A stretch of 64,000 bases of DNA, taken from the NCBI RefSeq assembly GCF_017876775.1, contig NZ_JAGIOP010000001.1, forward strand, positions 1,054,001 to 1,118,000, in the 5' to 3' direction. Source of the stretch: Mycolicibacterium lutetiense. GTDB lineage: Bacteria; Actinomycetota; Actinomycetes; Mycobacteriales; Mycobacteriaceae. The position numbers were made by a program, and so were the translations under genes. The notes under the pieces are model-generated. The model did no database searches and was not told the origin of the DNA. It saw only the letters and a list, made by a program, of their open reading frames with translations. Below, piece by piece: positions 30,401-38,295 of the stretch; the stretch's first letter is position 1; every line of letters starts with the position of its first letter.

Positions 30401-31599
30401 TGGTGGACGACATGTCGATCACAGACAGCTGGATGGACGCCGACACCGCGGTCGAGATCGAACGCGACTTCACCAGACTGTCGACGTGGCGCGCCCCTGC
30501 GGTGTCGAACCCACGGCGAACCTCAGCCGGTGGCACAGAGCCCGTCGTGGTGGTGGGTGCGTCTGGAATTCTCGGCACCGGATTCGCCGAAGCGATTCTG
30601 GAGCGGACACGATCAGGCGCACCCCGTCCCGACATCGTGCTGGCCATGAGGACAGCCCCGCCGAACAATCGGGTCTGGACCGAGCTTCGCGATACCCCGG
30701 GCGTGCGGATCGAACGTCTCGTCCCCGGTTTCGGTCCGGGCGACGTGGAGGCCCTGATCCGCGAGACCGGCACCGGGACCCTCGTCAACTGCATCGGGAA
30801 CACCAACGTCGTCGTTCCGTACCGCGAACTCCGCTCGGCCAACGTGGAATTGGTGGCGAGCATGGCCGAGTCGTGCGTGTCTTCGGGTGCCCGACTGGTG
30901 CATCTGTCGACGTACGTCGTCAATGCGGACGTCGACGCGCCACAGGTGGTCGACCCGCGTCACGCTCCGTACCCGTACGCAGCCGCCAAGGCACTCGCGG
31001 AACTGGCAGTGGCCGGGGCCGGCCGAGACCTCGACTTCACCATCGTGCGTTTGCCCCGGATCCTGGGGACACCTGAACAGGTGCGCGGGTCCACCGACAT
31101 CCTGGTGTCCGTTGCCGATGCCTGCCATGCCCTACAGGCCTATCCGGCCGTCGAGTTGATCGAGCAGGTGACGACCGGCCGCGCTGCGGCGGAGAGCATT
31201 CTTCGCAGGTTGCCGGAGTTCGGTGGACCGGAGGAGCTCGGATCGGGGATCGACGTGCTGCGCGGGCAGGCGCTCGCGTACCGGGAATTGCTGGGCACGG
31301 TTGCCTCCGCAGCGGTCGACAGTCACGAATGGAAGCGCCGGCTGGACGAAAGTGATTGGGCGAAAGCCAATCCGCGGCGCTGGTCGGTGATCGACGCGTG
31401 GATCGGCCTGGGCTCACAGCTCGGTGGACGCTCGTACGCGGATTACCTGGCCGCGTACCCGGCCGTCCCGCTCGGGATCCGATCTATCGGCGAGCTCGTG
31501 GCGACACCGCCGCCGGTGCGGGCCCTGCTCGCCCACGGATGTTCGGGAACTCAACACCCGTGCCCAACGACCTATCAACCAGACTCCGTTAGACAGTGA
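27403..31599 (+). CDS. nrp: Single-module NRPS with terminal reductase (C-A-T-R), Nrp/ScoA-type
   Basis: About 1398 residues. The condensation domain has His135-His136-x3-Asp140-Gly141 (HHLLLDG). The adenylation domain has PTSGSTGEPK near 585, SYGPTEA near 729 and FAGRKDALVKISGKRVD near 830. The carrier site is IGSLDLV with Ser968, and the thioester reductase has VVGASGILGTG near 1051 and Tyr1192-x3-Lys1196. The M. tuberculosis Nrp (Rv0101) has two modules (about 2500 residues); this one has one, like Streptomyces ScoA, which acylates lysine at both amino groups and releases the product reductively. Lys as the substrate is inference. ATG at 27403 inside the ACP gene end. Confidence 0.93.
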   Translation: MLPSEDPPAQRIPLSRSQQNIYNGVLRDHDPHLYLIGRRYRFEPTPPAEFLTALRKAILANPVQLCVLAASADAGGYPDLVPRLDVDDLVHVYRDDDSTVLASEWGSGILAKPLARYSVQLDGDGLVRRLDADAHHLLLDGGAIGIIEAHLGRFLAGGSQTDIAGVREGLTGVATAHRREAIRIDESRERLTTAVQRELAEGSHGHPGAEQPVMAAKGILAESAVISGEAYREILNVADRENVPLNVLVAAAATAVDASIRHTTDSLLVHAVDNRFGDPDLDAATCLVNSVAQPVRFPAFASVADVVRTLDRGYVKAVRRRWLREEHYRRMYLAINRTTSVETLTLNFLREPCAPELSTFLAAAPVTMHIGPVEGMTVASVLDERRHTLTLNVWNRSDQLRQTVGVAERISTALRSMATMWDLPLAMTVDEWCGIADDGTVAPADDRGDPLPPAWFLDRPAIIGEWRQRRLDIDCWISWLLQIHAEPGDVLVFTDDGTETTIDLLLACHLAGCGYSVCDSKDQLGVRAERISEYGHGISAHIVDVASAPVPQRLDEERRRQVTARIDEAATDPHLATRTAYVMPTSGSTGEPKLVQVNHGSLAAFCSGAARAYGWGPDDTVLQCAPLTSDISVEEIFGAALGGAAIVRSAALKAGDLQALISDLAAAGATIVDLPTSVWQLWCDDVDAMSLVGNSGLRQIVIGGEPIRSTAVDKWINTAGAENISLVSSYGPTEATVVVTYLPIIDRGQVLEPHARPRLGRPLTANAVVIAFGEVVVVGQMVADGYLGVDSASFGVVTTPDGRRLRAFATADRVTIDGDGYPIFAGRKDALVKISGKRVDTAEITRRIAADPTVVDVAVERHNGGLGVWFAAQRTRDEDQDLAVAARIRSVLVDSRVPSFSVYSVATIPRKPGGKIDTARLPTPAASGPGARVDGTGELAAGLAALWSTRLDRPITPHASLLCEGIGSLDLVRILPDTRRHLGRQVSILDLISADTAANLVDDMSITDSWMDADTAVEIERDFTRLSTWRAPAVSNPRRTSAGGTEPVVVVGASGILGTGFAEAILERTRSGAPRPDIVLAMRTAPPNNRVWTELRDTPGVRIERLVPGFGPGDVEALIRETGTGTLVNCIGNTNVVVPYRELRSANVELVASMAESCVSSGARLVHLSTYVVNADVDAPQVVDPRHAPYPYAAAKALAELAVAGAGRDLDFTIVRLPRILGTPEQVRGSTDILVSVADACHALQAYPAVELIEQVTTGRAAAESILRRLPEFGGPEELGSGIDVLRGQALAYRELLGTVASAAVDSHEWKRRLDESDWAKANPRRWSVIDAWIGLGSQLGGRSYADYLAAYPAVPLGIRSIGELVATPPPVRALLAHGCSGTQHPCPTTYQPDSVRQ
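31545..31574 (+). promoter_or_regulatory. ECF-type promoter, copy 3 (HMA gene), SigC candidate
   Basis: GGGAACT (31545-31551), 16 bases, CGACCTA (31568-31574). It lies inside the last codons of nrp, 29 bases before the HMA ATG, and so would give the chaperone gene independent expression while it also follows the operon. Same octamer CGGGAACT and same spacing as the other three copies. Confidence 0.7.
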
Positions 31600-31602
31600 G
31601 GG

Positions 31603-31959
31603 ATGACAGTGACAGACGTGACCGCACACCGTACCGAGACATCAGGTACCCGGCAGATCCGACTCGACGTGACCGGAATGTCCTGCGGTGCATGCTCGCG
31701 CCGGGTCGAGAACACACTCAACAAGATCGACGGAGTACACGCTTCGGTGGCCATCTCGACGAAGATCGCGACCATCGATGCCCGCCCCGACATCAGTGTC
31801 GCCGACCTCTGCGATGCCGTTGAACAGGCCGGCTACCACGCCGAAGAGCGCACCGCCGTCGACGACAACGCGGAATCGGTAGCCGACGGCGCGCCGCAGA
31901 AACGCTCCTTGGTGGCGAGGGCCATCCGCTGGGTGACCGTCGGGCACATGGGCGGCTGA
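31603..31959 (+). CDS. Stand-alone HMA metal-binding protein (copper chaperone-like)
   Basis: 118 residues. Residues ~18-85 are a heavy-metal-associated domain with the metal site GMSCGAC (Cys28, Cys31). It is strikingly like the N-terminal domain of the CtpB encoded 1 kb downstream: both have [12 protein letters not shown]-x-LNK-x-DGV and an AGY-x-A end, so it is probably a duplicate of that domain. A basic/hydrophobic tail (LVARAIRWVTVGHMGG) follows. Likely passes Cu(I) to or from CtpB. It ends 10 bases from the convergent sigC stop. A GTG at 31609 is an alternative start. Confidence 0.85.
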   Translation: MTVTDVTAHRTETSGTRQIRLDVTGMSCGACSRRVENTLNKIDGVHASVAISTKIATIDARPDISVADLCDAVEQAGYHAEERTAVDDNAESVADGAPQKRSLVARAIRWVTVGHMGG

Positions 31960-31969
31960 GTCGACTGAC

Positions 31970-32536
31970 CTAGCCGGTCAGATCGTCCCGTTCGGCCGCC
32001 GCGATCAGGTCCTCGCGGGCCCGTGCCACGCGTGAACGAATCGTGCCGACGGGGCAGCCACACACCTCCGCGGCTTCCGCATAGGACAGGCCGAGGACCT
32101 GCGTCAGTAGGAGAGCATGCCGACGGTCGGGGTCCAGTCCGTCCAACAGGAGGCGGATCTCGACCATCTTCTCGAACCCGCCGACCGGGCGGTAACTCTC
32201 GAGGACCTGTTCGACATCTACCCCGTGGTGGGTGCGCGGTCGGCTCTGCTTGTGCCGAATCTGGTCGACGACCACGCGCCGAGCGATCGACAGCAGCCAG
32301 GTTCGGGCCGATGACCGGCCACTGAACCGGGGCAGTGCGGTGATGGCGCGAAGGAACGTCTCTTGCGTCAGGTCGTCGGCCGACCCGGAGTCGCCGAGGT
32401 ACGCGACGGTTCGCCAGACATCGGTCTGGGTGGCCCGGATGAACTGCTCGAGCGCCGCAGAATCTCCGCGGCCGGCGGCGAAGGCCAGCCGCGTAACCTG
32501 GTCCTGGTCGCGTTCGGTAGTCACAACCGTCGACAT
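31970..32536 (-). CDS. sigC: ECF sigma factor SigC
   Basis: 188 residues: region 2 with [42 protein letters not shown] (shown at about residues 50-95) and region 4 with [34 protein letters not shown]. There is no extra C-terminal domain. It matches remembered M. tuberculosis SigC (Rv2069) nearly throughout, including the DDLTG end. I start at the ATG at 32536; the longer ORF adds an unconserved leader. In M. tuberculosis SigC has been linked to expression of the nrp operon and ctpB and to copper acquisition; here the gene sits physically between them. Confidence 0.93.
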   Translation of the reverse strand: MSTVVTTERDQDQVTRLAFAAGRGDSAALEQFIRATQTDVWRTVAYLGDSGSADDLTQETFLRAITALPRFSGRSSARTWLLSIARRVVVDQIRHKQSRPRTHHGVDVEQVLESYRPVGGFEKMVEIRLLLDGLDPDRRHALLLTQVLGLSYAEAAEVCGCPVGTIRSRVARAREDLIAAAERDDLTG

Positions 32537-32551
32537 TATTCGATGAGGGCC

Positions 32552-32581
32552 GGGAACTCGGCATCGGGCCGGACCGACTAG
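32552..32581 (+). promoter_or_regulatory. ECF-type promoter, copy 4 (ctpB), SigC candidate
   Basis: GGGAACT (32552-32558), 16 bases, CGACTAG (32575-32581), in the 83-base gap between divergent sigC and ctpB. Its -10 heptamer is identical to that of the PPE gene. The -35 lies only 16 bases from the sigC ATG, so sigC's own minus-strand promoter must overlap it. Expected transcription start near 32587. Confidence 0.75.
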
Positions 32582-32619
32582 ATATCTGGTGACGTATGTC
32601 GCTGACGTAGGCCACCGAT

Positions 32620-34935
32620 GTGGTGAGTGAGCAATTGGGAGTGGTGGTGACAACAGCAACTGTCCCCGACAACGAGGTGGCCCAGCGCATTGCGCTGGAC
32701 GTCACAGGAATGTCGTGTGGGGCCTGCGCTGCACGCGTGGAAAACAAACTCAACAAGGTCGACGGCGTGCGCGCGTCAGTGAACTTCGCCACTCGCGTCG
32801 CCACTGTCGAGGCCACCGCGGACATCGGCGTCGAGCAACTGTGTGCGGTCATCGAACGGGCCGGCTATCAGGCCGCCCCGCGGGTCGAGCGCTCCACGAT
32901 GGACGTCGACCCCGATGCTGACCACGCCCGCAGCCTGCTCCGACGCCTCGCCGTGGCCGCTGTGTTGTTCATCCCCCTCGCCGATCTGTCGGTGATGTTT
33001 GCTGTGGTGCCTGACACCCGGTTCACCGGGTGGCAGTGGGTGCTCACCGCGTTGGCTGCACCGATCGTGACGTGGGCCGCTTGGCCGTTCCACCGCAGCG
33101 CGCTGCGCAATGCCCGGCACGGAACCTCCACCATGGAGACGTTGATCTCCATCGGTGTCACCGCGGCCACCGTGTGGTCGATGTACACGATCTTCTTCGA
33201 CCACCAGACCTACCACGCTGCGGGTGTGTGGCAGGCGTTACTCGGCAGCGACGCGATCTACCTCGAGGTTGCGGCGGGCGTAACAGTTTTCGTACTCGCG
33301 GGCCGTTACTTCGAGGCCCGGGCCCGTTCGCGGGCCGGGGGAGCGCTGCGGGCGCTTGCGGCGCTCGGCGCCAAGTCGGTGACGGTGTTGCTTGCCGACG
33401 GCGGAGAGCTCGTGCTGCCCGCCGACGAACTCAAAGAGGGCCAGCGTTTCGTCGTGCGTCCCGGTGAAGCCATCGCCGCCGACGGCCTTGTGGTGTCCGG
33501 GGCGGCGGCCGTCGATGTCAGCGCGATGACCGGGGAGTCGAAACCGGTACAGACTCAGGAAGGTTCGAGCGTCGTGGGTGGCACCGTGGTGCTCGACGGC
33601 CGGCTGATCGTCGAGGCTGCCGCGGTTGGACCCGACACCCGGTTCGCCGGGATGGTCCGTCTGGTGGAGCAGGCGCAGGCGCAGAAGGCCGATGCGCAGA
33701 GACTGGCCGACCGTATCGCCGCGGTGTTCGTGCCGTGTGTGCTCGTGATCGCGGCGGTCACCGCCATGGGTTGGCTGCTGGTCGATGGCGACGTCAACCG
33801 AGCGGTATCGGCCGCCCTGGCCGTCCTGGTGATCGCCTGCCCTTGCGCGCTGGGGCTCGCGACCCCGACCGCGATGATGGTCGCATCGGGCCGCGGCGCT
33901 CAGCTGGGGATCTTCCTCAAAGGGCACCGCGCCTTGGAGGCGATTCGCGCCGTCGACACGGTTGTGTTCGACAAGACCGGCACCCTGACCACCGGGCAGC
34001 CCCAGGTCATCACGGTTGTCGCGGCGCAGGGATGGAGCGAGGACGAGGTCCTCGCACTTGCGGCAGCGGTTGAGTCGGCGTCCGAGCATCCGGTGGCCCA
34101 TGCGATCGTCACCGCGTGCGCGGAACGTGACGTCGCCGCGGTGGAGGACTTCCACGCGTTCGCCGGCCACGGTGTGGCCGGTTCCGTGGACGGCGTGGCC
34201 ATCGTCGTCGGGCGTCCGGCCTGGGTCACCCGGGACCGGGTGGTGCCTGCCAACCTCGCGGCCGCCCGCCGGGTGGGCGAGTCGCAAGGCCAGACAGTCG
34301 TATTCGTCGCCTCCGGCGACACTGTCTGCGGTGCCGTCTGCGTCGCCGACGCCGTCAAGGACTCGGCCGCCGGTGCCATCGCCCAACTCCACGCCGAGGG
34401 CATGAAAACCATGCTGCTGACGGGCGACAATGCCGCGACCGCCGCTGCGATCGGCGCAGCGGTGGGTATCGACGATGTGGTCGCCGAGGTGTTGCCCGAG
34501 GACAAGGTCGGCGTGATCGAGAAGTTGCGCGACCAGGGCCGGGTGGTGGCGATGGTCGGCGACGGGATCAACGACGGCCCCGCGTTGGCCTGTGCTGACC
34601 TGGGCCTGGCCATCGGGCGGGGAACCGACGTGGCCATCGGCGCGGCCGACATCATTCTCGTGCGCGACAACCTCGATTCGGTGCCGCAGGCGTTGGGCCT
34701 GGCCCGGGCCACGATGCGGACCATCAGGGTCAACATGATCTGGGCCTTCGGGTACAACATCGCGGCCATCCCGATCGCCGCCGCGGGGCTGCTGAACCCG
34801 TTGATCGCCGGTGCGGCGATGGCGGTGTCGTCTTTCCTGGTGGTCTCGAACAGCCTGCGGTTACGCAATTTCGGTACGGTGCAACCGAATACGTTCAAGG
34901 ATGCTCAGTTGCCGGCGGCGCGCATATCCGGCTGA
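32620..34935 (+). CDS. ctpB: P1B-type copper-transporting ATPase CtpB
   Basis: 771 residues. N-terminal HMA domain with Cys33 and Cys36 (GMSCGAC), eight predicted membrane helices, actuator TGES (SAMTGESKP), the transport-site CPC (Cys407-Pro-Cys409), the phosphorylated Asp451 in DKTGTLT, HP in SEHPVAHA, and [13 protein letters not shown] plus HMA is typical of Cu(I) ATPases. It is nearly collinear with remembered M. tuberculosis CtpB (Rv0103c), which also lies next to the nrp locus. GTG starts at 32620, 32623, 32641 and 32647 are all possible; 32647 has GGGAG 5 bases upstream. Direction of transport in vivo not shown. Confidence 0.93.
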   Translation: MVSEQLGVVVTTATVPDNEVAQRIALDVTGMSCGACAARVENKLNKVDGVRASVNFATRVATVEATADIGVEQLCAVIERAGYQAAPRVERSTMDVDPDADHARSLLRRLAVAAVLFIPLADLSVMFAVVPDTRFTGWQWVLTALAAPIVTWAAWPFHRSALRNARHGTSTMETLISIGVTAATVWSMYTIFFDHQTYHAAGVWQALLGSDAIYLEVAAGVTVFVLAGRYFEARARSRAGGALRALAALGAKSVTVLLADGGELVLPADELKEGQRFVVRPGEAIAADGLVVSGAAAVDVSAMTGESKPVQTQEGSSVVGGTVVLDGRLIVEAAAVGPDTRFAGMVRLVEQAQAQKADAQRLADRIAAVFVPCVLVIAAVTAMGWLLVDGDVNRAVSAALAVLVIACPCALGLATPTAMMVASGRGAQLGIFLKGHRALEAIRAVDTVVFDKTGTLTTGQPQVITVVAAQGWSEDEVLALAAAVESASEHPVAHAIVTACAERDVAAVEDFHAFAGHGVAGSVDGVAIVVGRPAWVTRDRVVPANLAAARRVGESQGQTVVFVASGDTVCGAVCVADAVKDSAAGAIAQLHAEGMKTMLLTGDNAATAAAIGAAVGIDDVVAEVLPEDKVGVIEKLRDQGRVVAMVGDGINDGPALACADLGLAIGRGTDVAIGAADIILVRDNLDSVPQALGLARATMRTIRVNMIWAFGYNIAAIPIAAAGLLNPLIAGAAMAVSSFLVVSNSLRLRNFGTVQPNTFKDAQLPAARISG

Positions 34936-35384
34936 GATGAGGCCAACGGGGCCAGGCACACACCCAGCCAGCCGACGGTCAGTGCCGCAACGGTGAGTGT
35001 GCCCAGTGCCGCCGGAATCCAGGAAGCGGTATGTGCGGTGTGATGCCACCAGAACGCCCCGGCGCCGACCACGGTGGCGAGTGCTGACGCACACGTCGCC
35101 ATACAGCACCATCGAAATCGGCGACGCAGCAGAGCGAATACCGATGCCGATGCCGCGAAAGCGAAGAGCGAAAAGGCCACCAGCGATATCCACTGGCCGT
35201 TGCCGCTACCACTGGCAGGTGCCGCGCCGGTCGCTCGCAGCGTCAGGGCCAGCACCGCCAAGGCGGCGGCAAGCGCGGCCAGGGCGCGGGAGCGCGTGCC
35301 GCTGATCCAGACCTCTTCGAATACCCGGCGCTCGATCGCCCGCAGTTCGGTCTCGACCGTGGCGGTGTTCTGTCTCGAAGTCAT
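34905..35384 (-). CDS. Small four-helix membrane protein of the metal island, unknown
   Basis: 159 residues. A charged N-terminus ([25 protein letters not shown]) precedes four hydrophobic helices (about residues 33-51, 64-86, 92-111 and 122-147). The loop between helices 3 and 4 has [11 protein letters not shown], three His that could bind metal. GAGGT precedes the ATG. Its 3' end overlaps the convergent ctpB by 31 bases, and it lies downstream of the CopD/CtaG gene on the same strand, so it may be co-transcribed with it. No family recognised. Confidence 0.7.
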   Translation of the reverse strand: MTSRQNTATVETELRAIERRVFEEVWISGTRSRALAALAAALAVLALTLRATGAAPASGSGNGQWISLVAFSLFAFAASASVFALLRRRFRWCCMATCASALATVVGAGAFWWHHTAHTASWIPAALGTLTVAALTVGWLGVCLAPLASSQPDMRAAGN

Positions 35385-35454
35385 CGAGATACCTCGCTCA
35401 TCAATGTATTTGACCGCCTGACCTCAATTTGAGCGTAATCTCGCCGGACGCGCC

Positions 35455-37410
35455 TCACCGGCGGTTGCGGGTGAGCTCGCTGAGCATCGCGTTGTAGGCG
35501 TCGAGTTCGTCGTCGTAGCCGCGATCACTGTGGCGGTCCTCCCGCGCTCCGGTTCGGCGGTCCTGGCGCGCCCATTGGGCCACCAGGGCAACCACCACGA
35601 TGATCACCGGCAGCTCGCTCGAACCCCACGCGATGGCGCCGCCCAGGTGTTGGTCATCCGAAATGCTCTGCAACCAGGGCAGATTGACGGACCGGTAGAA
35701 GGTCTCGCCCAGGGGTGACGTCATCGTCATGGTGGCGATGCCGAAGAAGGCATGGAACGGCATGACGGCGAACAGGAGCCCGAGCCGCCCCAGGAAGGGG
35801 AGTCGCCGCGGGCCGGGGTCGATGCCGATGATGCCCCAGTAATACAGGTAGCCGGTCAGCAGGAAATGCACGCTCATGAACTCGTGGCCCCAGTGATACC
35901 GGATCAGGGTGTCGAACAAGGGGGTGAAGTAGACGAGGTACAAGGACCCGACGAACAGGAGGAACGCCGTCACCGGGTGCGACAGGAATCGCGTCACCGG
36001 GGCGTGCACGAACCACACCAGCCATTCGCGGGGCCCGGGCGCCTCACCTTTCGGTGCGGCGGGCAGTACCCGCAACGCGAGAGTGACCGGTGCGCCCAGT
36101 ACCAGGAGCACCGGGACGAACATGTTCAGCGCCATGTGCTCACCCATGTGGACGCTGAACATCGCCGATCCGTAGGCACGCACTCCGGAACTCGTGGTGA
36201 TCAACAGCGCTGCGCAACCCAGGGACCAGGCGATCGTGCGACCCACCGGCCAGTGGTCGCCGCGTCGCCGCAGCAGAATTGCGGCGAGGAGATAGCCGAG
36301 TGCGAGCACGATGGCTGCCGTCCCGATCAGCGGGTCGAACCGCCACACCGTCATCAGGTTGACCACATTCGGGGGTGCATCGAGCTGATAGCCCAAAAAG
36401 ATGTCCCACGTTGAGAACTCGTGGACGGTGAATCGTGGCGGCACACTGCTCGCGGCGAGCGCCACCGCGGCGGTGACGACGATCATCGCGGCCGCAGACA
36501 CGGTGTCCACAAGCCGTGACGGGGTGCGGCGGGTCAGCAGAAGTGCGCCGTCGCCGACCCACACCAGCGCCAGCAGCGCCCCGGCGACCACCACGGCCCG
36601 CCCGTAGGCCGAACCCAGGATCGGCAACCCGCCCAACATCAGCGTGGCCAGAACGGCGCCGTAGACGAGGGTGACCGCTCCGCAGGCCAACTGCAGCACC
36701 TGGACCCGGCGTCGAACCACGACGCCCGGCAATCCAGTGGAGACGATCTTCGTTCCGGCCCATACCGCGACCGTCACGGAGAAGACGAGCACCGCGCTCG
36801 TGGCGATGTCATGGTCCGGGCCCTGCCCGGCATTGCCCGTCACCGGTACTGCCACCACTCCGATCAATGCCGGCAGCAGGGCCAGACAATGTCCGATCCA
36901 GCGGAGAGTGAAACGCACGCCGACGGCCAGCACCAGTGCGCACATCGCCGCCACGCACCACCCGCGGGCGACCTCTGAGGCCGCGATGGCGCTGCCGAGG
37001 CCGGGACCGGAGATGAGCTGGCCGACGGAAATTCCCGCGTCGGCGGACGCCGAGACGACGATCATCGCGGTGGCGCAGCAGGCCCAGATCGCGGCGACAC
37101 GTTCGACGAGTAGATGCGCCGGAAACGATGCCGCGTCGATTCGCCCGTCGTCGCGCGGTGTCGCAGTCATCACAATCCAGACCAGTGCTCCGGCGCACAC
37201 CGCACCGGCCAGGGTGGCGGCCCAGTGCCCGAGCAACCTAGCTGCGCTGGTGACTGTTCCCGGGTCAGCGATCCCCGCTGCCGCCAGCCGCTGCGCGCCC
37301 AACTGCAATGCACACAGGAACAGCACCGCAGTGCACCCTGCGACGGTGGCAATCAACATCAGGCGTGCCCGCCGCACACTGGCGGCAACGGGCATACGCA
37401 TACGCGCCAT
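35455..37410 (-). CDS. CopD-CtaG fusion membrane protein (Rv0102-like)
   Basis: 651 residues, about 15 hydrophobic helices. The N-terminal half resembles CopD (copper import/resistance), and the C-terminal half is CtaG/caa3-assembly-like: MFSVHMGEHMALNMFVPVLLVLGAPVTLALR, FTPLFDTLIRYHWGHEFMSVHFLLTGYLYYWGI and MPFHAFFGIATMTM carry the family's conserved His and Met. The acidic tail is cytosolic. M. tuberculosis Rv0102, next to nrp, has the same fusion. It probably moves copper across the membrane or into cytochrome oxidase. A 7-bp dyad lies 54 bases upstream. Confidence 0.9.
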   Translation of the reverse strand: MARMRMPVAASVRRARLMLIATVAGCTAVLFLCALQLGAQRLAAAGIADPGTVTSAARLLGHWAATLAGAVCAGALVWIVMTATPRDDGRIDAASFPAHLLVERVAAIWACCATAMIVVSASADAGISVGQLISGPGLGSAIAASEVARGWCVAAMCALVLAVGVRFTLRWIGHCLALLPALIGVVAVPVTGNAGQGPDHDIATSAVLVFSVTVAVWAGTKIVSTGLPGVVVRRRVQVLQLACGAVTLVYGAVLATLMLGGLPILGSAYGRAVVVAGALLALVWVGDGALLLTRRTPSRLVDTVSAAAMIVVTAAVALAASSVPPRFTVHEFSTWDIFLGYQLDAPPNVVNLMTVWRFDPLIGTAAIVLALGYLLAAILLRRRGDHWPVGRTIAWSLGCAALLITTSSGVRAYGSAMFSVHMGEHMALNMFVPVLLVLGAPVTLALRVLPAAPKGEAPGPREWLVWFVHAPVTRFLSHPVTAFLLFVGSLYLVYFTPLFDTLIRYHWGHEFMSVHFLLTGYLYYWGIIGIDPGPRRLPFLGRLGLLFAVMPFHAFFGIATMTMTSPLGETFYRSVNLPWLQSISDDQHLGGAIAWGSSELPVIIVVVALVAQWARQDRRTGAREDRHSDRGYDDELDAYNAMLSELTRNRR

Positions 37411-37463
37411 AGTCGGACCGGCCTTCCGCCGCGGAAATAAACCAACGTCGCGGCACCGCGATT

Positions 37464-37482
37464 CTACGACAACGCGTCGTAG
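37464..37482. promoter_or_regulatory. Operator-like dyad upstream of the CopD/CtaG gene
   Basis: CTACGAC (37464-37470) and GTCGTAG (37476-37482) are perfect 7-bp inverted arms with a 5-base spacer, in the 102-base gap between the anti-sigma-like gene and the CopD/CtaG gene. The layout resembles operators of the BlaI/MecI/CopY winged-helix family, but no such regulator is in the window. Confidence 0.5.
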
Positions 37483-37512
37483 TGGTGTCGGGCCGGGAAC
37501 CTCGGCACCGGA

Positions 37513-38238
37513 TCAGGCGGCGGGGTCATCTGCGGCGCGGAGATGCCGCCGGGTCGGCGCGACCGGGCCCGATTCGTCATCCTCGCCGTGCGCCTTGGGC
37601 GACGGGTCATGTGGGCGCTCGGTGCGCGCCGCCCACAATGCAACGACCGCGGCCAACGCCACCGGAACGTGGCTCAGGACCCGGACCGGGGTGACCTGCC
37701 CCGCCAGTGCATCCGACACCACGTAATAGGAGAGGAATCCGCAGTAGGTCACCAGCACACAGGCGAGACCGGGTGCGATTCGCCGGCGGACCGCCATCGC
37801 AATCGTCGCGATTCCCAGCGCCGCCGACCAGGCCGTGGACTCATTCAGCAGGTGAGCCCCGCTGGCCGAGCCGTGGTGCGCGGCAACCATCCCGAAACTG
37901 ATGCCTGCGGCCTGCGCGATCGCCAAACCCACCTGGGCTACCCCGATGACAAGGATTGCGATGGTCAGCAGGTGGGGGCTCAGCCGTTGCCGCAGCCCGC
38001 TCACGGCACCTGTCCCGCCGTGCGGGCGTCCGCTCACGGTGCCGATCAGCCCGGTGTTGGCCAGGTCGCGTAACTGCCGGGCCTGAACTTCGGCCCGGTC
38101 ATACCAGGTGGCGCACTCCTGACAGTCACGCACATGCTCGTCGACGCGGGCAGAGGGGACCGGCTCACGCTCCCCGTCAAGGCGCGCCGAAAGCGCCTCT
38201 CGTGCCACCACGCAGTCCACCGGCTCATTGTCCCGCAT
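37513..38238 (-). CDS. Zinc-finger anti-sigma-like membrane protein (Rv0093c-like)
   Basis: 241 residues. The cytosolic N-terminus has a zf-HC2/ZAS motif His35-x3-Cys39-x2-Cys42 (DEHVRDCQECATW) after a helix (VVAREALSARLDGE). Four hydrophobic helices follow (about 87-110, 122-147, 152-176 and 185-202), then a charged tail. This is the layout of ECF anti-sigma factors, and it resembles M. tuberculosis Rv0093c, which lies near the nrp/ctpA region there. Its location in the SigC island makes it the candidate SigC antagonist (inference). GAGGTGA before the ATG. Upstream of the CopD/CtaG gene on the same strand. Confidence 0.82.
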   Translation of the reverse strand: MRDNEPVDCVVAREALSARLDGEREPVPSARVDEHVRDCQECATWYDRAEVQARQLRDLANTGLIGTVSGRPHGGTGAVSGLRQRLSPHLLTIAILVIGVAQVGLAIAQAAGISFGMVAAHHGSASGAHLLNESTAWSAALGIATIAMAVRRRIAPGLACVLVTYCGFLSYYVVSDALAGQVTPVRVLSHVPVALAAVVALWAARTERPHDPSPKAHGEDDESGPVAPTRRHLRAADDPAA

Positions 38239-38295
38239 TCACCTCGGGGATTGCACACCTGCTCGGCTCGGCGGCCCGAACATCGACAACGCTGG

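Noticed and set aside
27403..31599. Nrp as a truncated or frameshifted two-module enzyme
   Set aside because: The single frame is open from C domain to an intact reductase domain and natural stop, so it is a complete one-module enzyme rather than a broken one.
36671..37726. 351-codon plus-strand ORF opposite the CopD/CtaG gene
   Set aside because: It is rich in Thr/Ala/Arg with no motif and mirrors the third-codon GC pattern of the minus-strand membrane-protein gene; a shadow ORF.
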